This document shows positions 59,766 through 64,000 of a DNA stretch of 64,000 nt, piece by piece. Every line of letters begins with the position of its first letter. Within the stretch, counting starts at the first letter, position 1. The position numbers and the translations under genes were made by a program. The stretch lies in NCBI RefSeq assembly GCF_026151205.1, contig NC_087083.1:10351460-10415459 (forward strand), given 5' to 3'. The notes below the pieces were generated by a model. That model ran no database searches, had not been told where the DNA came from, and saw nothing but the letters and a program-made list of their open reading frames with translations. The DNA is from Bolinopsis microptera (taxonomy: Eukaryota; Ctenophora; Tentaculata; Lobata; Bolinopsidae).

Positions 59766-62700
59766 CTAAAATTATATTTGTTATTACAAATGATAATATC
59801 CATAAGCTCAAATTCCACAAATTCCGAAGAATTAGGGAACACTAATTGTTAAAAGACAGACGTTATCATCCTCATAAACCTAGGTCGAAAAACTATTGAT
59901 TAATTATATCAATTATTTAATTAATTAATTACCAAGTACGAGAGATAGAGAAACCAGCAACAACACCACAAAGCAGGAGGCCCCAATTATTATGTACATA
60001 ATCTTACGGTCTTCAACTTTCTCCACCCCTGAAGTTAATTAATTAATTAGGGAAATTAGGTGGTTAATAGATTAATTGAATGACTTAAGTCGATTAAATG
60101 ACTTACAACGTTTTATTAAGACTGTAGAATCTTGCACTCGGTTAGCTCAGTGCAGTCACGTGTAAGTCACGTGTGAAGTAACAGCTAAGATCACATGTGT
60201 GAAGTAACAGCTGAAATCACCTCAAATTATTGCAATATTGTCAAATTTTTTATGTCACGATTACTTTACATGCACGATTAAAAACGCATTTTCTTCCAGC
60301 CAGATTTTCAGAACTTGAACATCACAATCAATGCCCCCCTTACAGCCACTAATTAGTTTATTAATTACGGTAATTAACTAATTAATTAATTAATTACGCC
60401 ATGATAGCATTCCAATTAGTAAACTAATTGTCTATTAGAGACACTTACTCCCAGTGTCACCTTCGCCATCTAAAACGAGACGTGCTGACTTCTCTTTCAG
60501 GTACCCTTCTGTTTGTGAAACTGCTACACAGCTGCAGGAGACAATCGGTGACATAGTGAAACTGAAAGTTATATCATCATAATGAAAGTGAAAGTGAAAG
60601 CGGTGTAAGATAAAGCGGGTTGAAACTTACTCAATGTTAAGAGCACCCCGCTCTTCTCGCTGTGATCTGGAGACATTTAGCGTTGTGTTGATCACTGTCA
60701 CGTTTGACTTGTTGAAGGAAAAACTGTATCTGTAAAAATACGGAATACATTAAATTTAAGTGGAAGAGAAACTGAAAGAGAAACTGTACTTGTTAAAATA
60801 CGGAATGTATCAAATTTTAATCGAGAGAGAAACTGGAAAAACTACAATTTTCAATGAAAAGCAGTGCCATCAAAAATGAAAGTGAAAGTGAAAGTACCTT
60901 GAAGAGTCGGTGACGAGTTTCTGGTTCTCGTACCAATAAAGACGAGGAGGAGGAAACCCACTGGCAGTGCAGGTAACTAATGTACTGTTTCTAACAGTTG
61001 TGCTAGTTTCCACAGAGTTACTGCTAATCTTATCGCTTATGTCACGTGCTATGTGAACTGATAACTCTTGTACTGGTATGGCTGTAAAACGTGGAAATTG
61101 GGTTTTTTAAAGTACCAATATCTACACAAAACTGTTGTACATAAAGTTTCTAATATATACTAATTACTAACTCATATAAAGTTACTAATTATACTAATTA
61201 TTAAATCATGTAAAGTTACTAATATTTGCTAATTACTAAATCATGTAAAGTTACTAATATTTACTAATTACTAAATCATGTAAAGTTACTAATTATACTA
61301 TTTACTAACTCATGTGAAGGTTTTTCAGTACAAGTCCCCCATATTCACTTAAACTGAGGCAAGTATAAACGCCATGTGTGCGCGTGGAAGTCGGTATAAC
61401 CAGTGAATTAGCTGTGCTATTCAAAGTGTAATCGTCCCTGAAGAGAAATTTTTAAAAGTGAAAGTGAAATTGTCAGAAGCGAATGTTTTAATTCGCATTG
61501 TCATTGATGAAGATATACCGAAATAAATTACAATTGTTAACACAAAAAAGTAACTATGGTCATTATCAATTGAACTTTAAAAGGGAAACCGAAAGTGAAA
61601 GTTGAAATGTAAAAGTGAATTACTCAGAATCTGAAGTCAGCCTGATTCCATTTTTATACCAGAAATTCCTTTTCTGACCCGTTACGGGGCACGATAAGGT
61701 AATGTTACTATGGTACAAAGGAATGTACTCCAGCTTCTCTTGGGTTATCTCCAACTTTCCTGCGACACGTGCGCGTGGGTGAGTAGAAACTTCGTTAGAC
61801 ATTTAAAGAATTTAGTACATGATTCAAGCAATGAGGCAAGGTATGCATGGTTAAGCGTATTAAATTAACAATAAATGTACTTTAATAATAATAATAACGT
61901 ATTTTTATTTTTACATAATAATATAAACGTATTATATAATTAATAATAACGGACAATTAATTATAAAAATTAAATAACGTACGGTAGACTCCAACGTCTT
62001 TGAGATAACCAATGGTTTTGGTGGGATTATTACCGGACTCAGCTTTACACTCGTATCTGTAGTCAGTGTCCTGATCCTTCACCTTGTGTAACTCTACAAC
62101 TCTACCTGGGGTGTGGAGTGATTTAGGGGAAAGGGGGAGGGGGGCAGGGGAATGGGGGCAGGGGAGTGGGGGCAGGAGAGTGGGGGCAGGGGTGTGGGGG
62201 CAGGGGTGTGGAGTGATTTAGGGGGATGGGGGCAGGGGAGTGGGGGTAGGAGAGTGGGGGCAGGGGAGTGGGGGCAGGGGAGTGGGGGCAGGGGAGTGGG
62301 GACAGGGGAGTGGGGGTAGGAGAGTGGGGGCAGGGGAGTGGGGGCAGGGGAGTGGGGGCAGGGGAGTGGGGACAGGGGAGTGGGGGCAGGGGAGTGGGGG
62401 TAGGGGAGTGGGGGCAGGGGAGTGGGGGCAGGGGAGTGAGTGTTGTTGTGACCCACGATCAAACAAACCTTCGTCAGAGGAATTATAGCGGCTGCTTGGT
62501 ATTCTGCACAATGTGTCCACATCGTCTCCAAATGCCCAATAAACTCTGAAGTTATAATTATTTATTTGGTGAACGTCAATAAAATAAGGCACGTGCGAAG
62601 GAGGTCACATTGAAAAGCTGCGAGGACACATTAAAAATCTAAGGTACCACTGCTTACAAAAAAAGAAGACAGACATTTTGCGATCACACTAAAGAGCAGT

Positions 62701-63599
62701 CATAGTCTTCCATCATAAGACGTTCACATATTACATAATCACTGAGGGGGGGTTTCAATTTCAATGATTACACAATAGCTATGACGTGTAAAACTGATTA
62801 CGGAGGGGGGGGGGGGTTAAAATTAGCCAAAAAGCGATTGCGTAATTATATGTGAAACAACCCCTAAGCAGACCCTTACTTGGGGATAGGGTTACCGTAC
62901 GCTGCACACCGTAACACTAACTTTCCACCGACAATAGCTGTCCTCGCAGCTCCCTCGTTGAAAAATGCTTTTGTGGGTGGTCTTTGGTTTGGGGAGGCGG
63001 TTCCTGAAGATGGTATCACGGTATTGTCATTATTTTCACGTTCATAACGGTATGAAATCAGGTTTGAGCATGGTGACCCACAAGTCATTTGATTACATAC
63101 ATTTTAAGTATTCTGCATAGTAAACTAGTTTGCAAATTCACACTTTCTCTCGACGTATATTTTGTAGTTTATTCCATTGTATAATTTGTATGTAATTTAA
63201 AAGATTTAAAAGATTTCAATTTTTAAAAATCCGCTTCCACTTATCCGAACAAGATTAGACGTTCTGTGATTAATTAATTAATTAATTAATTAATTAATTA
63301 TCTTCGATTCACATTACACCGGACATTAAACGGAATATTACAAACTTTTTGATAATCGCGTTAGCAAGCACATATTAACCTCACACGAGTTTTGATGAAA
63401 TAATCTGCGAATATGAGGCGAATATCAAGTGTAAGTTCACTACAATCGTCCAATTGATACATTAATGCTTTGCAAGGTTATCTATACAAATAGTACGAAG
63501 TACTAACCCGTTATGCTGACAACAACTCTCTTAACGACGGTGTGTTCGTTGAGATAGCTGTTGTTCACATGACACTCATACGTCCCCTCGTGGCTACCC
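57469..63599 (-). CDS. immunoglobulin-superfamily single-pass transmembrane receptor, 5' incomplete
   Basis: Fifteen exons read right to left: 63508-63599, 62880-63003, 62469-62545, 61983-62105, 61624-61789, 61310-61437, 60898-61081, 60631-60729, 60449-60531, 59933-60028, 59685-59765, 59453-59526, 58714-58898, 58471-58556, 57469-57596. All phases agree, giving about 574 residues and a TAG at 57469-57471. They encode the end of one Ig domain, three more Ig domains, one membrane helix and a tail of about 184 residues. The exon at 63508 begins in mid-codon with an acceptor upstream, so the signal peptide and earlier domains lie off the right edge. Probable role is cell-surface recognition or adhesion. 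There is no kinase domain. No specific family (for example L1-CAM or FGFR) is assigned. Confidence 0.85.
58018..58119. mobile_element. mariner/Tigger-like MITE remnant
   Basis: The segment starts CAGTAATACCTCACTATAAT and ends near ATACCACTGCACTG, flanked by TA on each side. An inner ACCGCGTTATAACGAGG block mirrors the left ATAATGCGCAACGAGG. CAGT ends with a TA target fit Tc1/mariner, but the inverted repeat is weak. Confidence 0.4.
59046..59452. repeat. 19-bp minisatellite of CACGTG units in an Ig-receptor intron, about 21 copies
   Basis: Units TTAGCACGTGACAAGTAAA, with GACAGGTAAC variants. Read on the minus (coding) strand the array begins at the 5' splice site of exon 59453-59526: the donor AAG|GTACCT is followed at once by GTCACGTGC, the repeat itself. 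Each unit has a perfect CACGTG E-box. Confidence 0.95.
59933..60028 (-). CDS. Ig receptor exon 10: transmembrane helix
   Basis: It encodes RVEKVEDRK and then IMYIIIGASCFVVLLLVSLS plus LVL, a single hydrophobic segment of about 23 residues. It is preceded by charged residues and followed by the basic juxtamembrane exon, which sets the topology with the Ig domains outside. Confidence 0.88.
60449..61081 (-). CDS. Ig receptor exons 7-9: membrane-proximal Ig domain
   Basis: Exon 60898-61081 has VRNSTLVTCTASGFPPPRLY followed by WYENQKLVTD, a textbook I-set B-strand Cys, C-strand Trp pattern. Exon 60631-60729 gives SFNKSNVTVINTTLNVSRSQ and exon 60449-60531 gives LNIDCVAVSQTEG, supplying the F-strand Cys. 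The usual Tyr two residues before that Cys is replaced by Ile. Several N-x-S/T sites are present (NST, NVT-type). Confidence 0.85.
61128..61309. repeat. about 36-bp AT-rich tandem repeat in an Ig-receptor intron
   Basis: About five copies of units with AAATCATGTAAAGTTACTAA. It ends at the donor of exon 61310-61437 (read on the minus strand, CATGA|GTTAGTAAATAG), so the repeat appears to include the splice donor sequence. Confidence 0.8.
61310..61789 (-). CDS. Ig receptor exons 5-6: Ig domain
   Basis: Exon 61624-61789 encodes LYHSNITLSCPVTGQKRNFW and then YKNGIRLTSDSE (B-strand Cys and core Trp). Exon 61310-61437 encodes TLNSTANSLVIPTSTRTHGV followed by YTCLSLSEYGG (the F-strand Y-x-C). This domain is split between two exons at the C'-D region. 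Confidence 0.87.
61983..63003 (-). CDS. Ig receptor exons 2-4: Ig domain
   Basis: Exon 62880-63003 has AIVGGKLVLRCAAYGNPIPK, exon 62469-62545 continues VYWAFGDDVDTLC, and exon 61983-62105 has RVVELHKVKDQDTDYRYECK. Cys-Trp-Cys spacing and the D-x-D-Y-x-Y-x-C block are as in I-set domains. The intron between 62106 and 62468 is almost wholly a G-rich minisatellite. Confidence 0.87.
62128..62440. repeat. G-rich 14-bp minisatellite, about 21 copies
   Basis: Units GAGTGGGGGCAGGG with A/T variants, forming nearly the whole intron 62106-62468. Closely spaced runs of four or five G on the plus strand could form quadruplexes; on the transcribed RNA the runs are C. Long Pro/His/Ser-rich ORFs on the minus strand are products of the repeat. 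Confidence 0.95.
62719..62864. mobile_element. PIF/Harbinger-like MITE, copy 2
   Basis: Inverted relative to copy 1: the right end TGTGAAACAACCCC|TAA and the inner GCTTTTTGGCTAATTTTAAC (reverse strand) match the left half of copy 1. The left end (TAA|GACGTTCACATATTACATAA) has lost most of its GGGG. It ends 15 bp from the donor of the exon at 62880. Confidence 0.6.
63508..63599 (-). CDS. Ig receptor, first visible exon: end of an Ig domain
   Basis: It encodes GSHEGTYECHVNNSYLNEHT followed by VVKRVVVSIT. The G-x-Y-x-C block is the F strand of an Ig domain, followed by a G strand. The acceptor is TGTATTCTCAG and the donor GTTAGT. Confidence 0.8.
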
Positions 63600-63603
63600 C
63601 TGA

Positions 63604-63706
63604 GAATACATTATATCACGTGATGTGACATTATATCACGTGATGTGACATTATATCACGTGATGTGACATTATATCACGTGATAGTAAAGTAAAGTAAA
63701 GTAAAG
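63604..63706. repeat. 20-bp palindromic repeat plus AGTAA simple repeat
   Basis: Four copies of TTATATCACGTGATGTGACA (each with the palindrome ATCACGTGAT), then several AGTAA units. The array starts 5 bp upstream of the 63599 exon boundary, so it overlaps that intron's acceptor region. Confidence 0.9.
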
Positions 63707-63849
63707 TAAAATTTATGACATCACATCATCACACATGTCTACAAACTATCATCGCACTGTGTGAAAAAATATATAATAAATATTTCCCCACCAACATTAA
63801 TTAATTATCAAATACAATATTTAAAAACAATTTCATCAAAAACATTATC

Positions 63850-63999
63850 CTATTTTAAAAACTTCCCAGTGGAATAAAGATTTATAAAACGCTTCTTTGC
63901 CACATAAGGATGGAACCAAAGATAATTGTTATGTTTCTCTTTATTACTGACATAACTGGCTCCCTCAATTCTTACTAAAACTTCATTAGAAACATTCCA
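63850..63999 (-). other. open reading frame running off the right edge, unidentified
   Basis: A minus-strand frame is open from the edge to TAG at 63850-63852 (49 visible codons), with protein-like content such as NNYLWFHPYVAKKRFINLYS. It ends in an intron-like AT-rich zone on the same strand as the Ig receptor but does not join it in any way I can see. It could be the end of a transposon gene. Confidence 0.25.
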
Positions 64000-64000
64000 A

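Noticed and set aside
62094-62592. Pro/His/Ser-rich repeat ORFs
   Set aside because: G-rich intronic minisatellite read through from an Ig exon; splicing at 62469 and 62105 gives a continuous Ig domain instead.

Overview
This looks like about 64 kb of an animal nuclear genome, not a prokaryotic one. The genes are split into many small exons with GT/AG boundaries. Introns and intergenic DNA are AT-rich and full of minisatellites, and several kinds of DNA-transposon remnant are present. The multi-exon genes are a Slo1-type (BK) potassium channel and an immunoglobulin-superfamily receptor. The channel is clearly orthologous in architecture to animal BK but diverged from the vertebrate protein throughout. 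That would fit a non-bilaterian or fast-evolving invertebrate; I cannot name the species from the sequence.

Layout. 1-18.9 kb: no convincing gene. It holds minisatellites (22, 38, 21, 31 and 23 bp units), a 1.05 kb Helitron-like insertion sitting precisely inside an AT-rich tandem array, a scrap of LINE reverse transcriptase and a decayed ORF. 18.9-44.8 kb, plus strand: a complete Slo1/BK gene that I reconstruct as 28 coding exons in one unbroken frame (3510 nt, 1169 residues). Its introns hold long minisatellite arrays, a TTAA-flanked DNA transposon and a perfect 102-bp palindrome. 44.8-52.3 kb: gene-free, with an hAT-like element with a perfect 8-bp target duplication, other inverted-repeat elements, a 230-bp tandem duplication and a tRNA-like Pol III unit. 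52.3-54.7 kb, minus strand: a 787-codon intronless ORF joining a NERD nuclease domain to an SF1-type helicase, with spliced 5' untranslated sequence. 54.7-57.5 kb: gene-free, with a perfectly homogeneous 15-bp array and a MITE. 57.5-63.6 kb and beyond, minus strand: the 3' part (15 exons, about 574 residues) of a transmembrane receptor with at least four Ig domains and a cytoplasmic tail of about 184 residues. Its 5' end lies off the right edge.

The three genes show no sign of working together. BK is an excitability gene, the Ig protein is a surface adhesion or receptor molecule, and the NERD-helicase is the outlier. It has an uninterrupted coding region in an intron-rich neighbourhood and a domain pairing best known from prokaryotic nucleic-acid processing and defence proteins, so it is the best candidate here for something little described. 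A second theme is that minisatellites fill many introns and in two places start at or form part of the splice sites.

Exon coordinates come from reading frames, splice consensus and phase agreement by eye. No alignment or RNA data were available.
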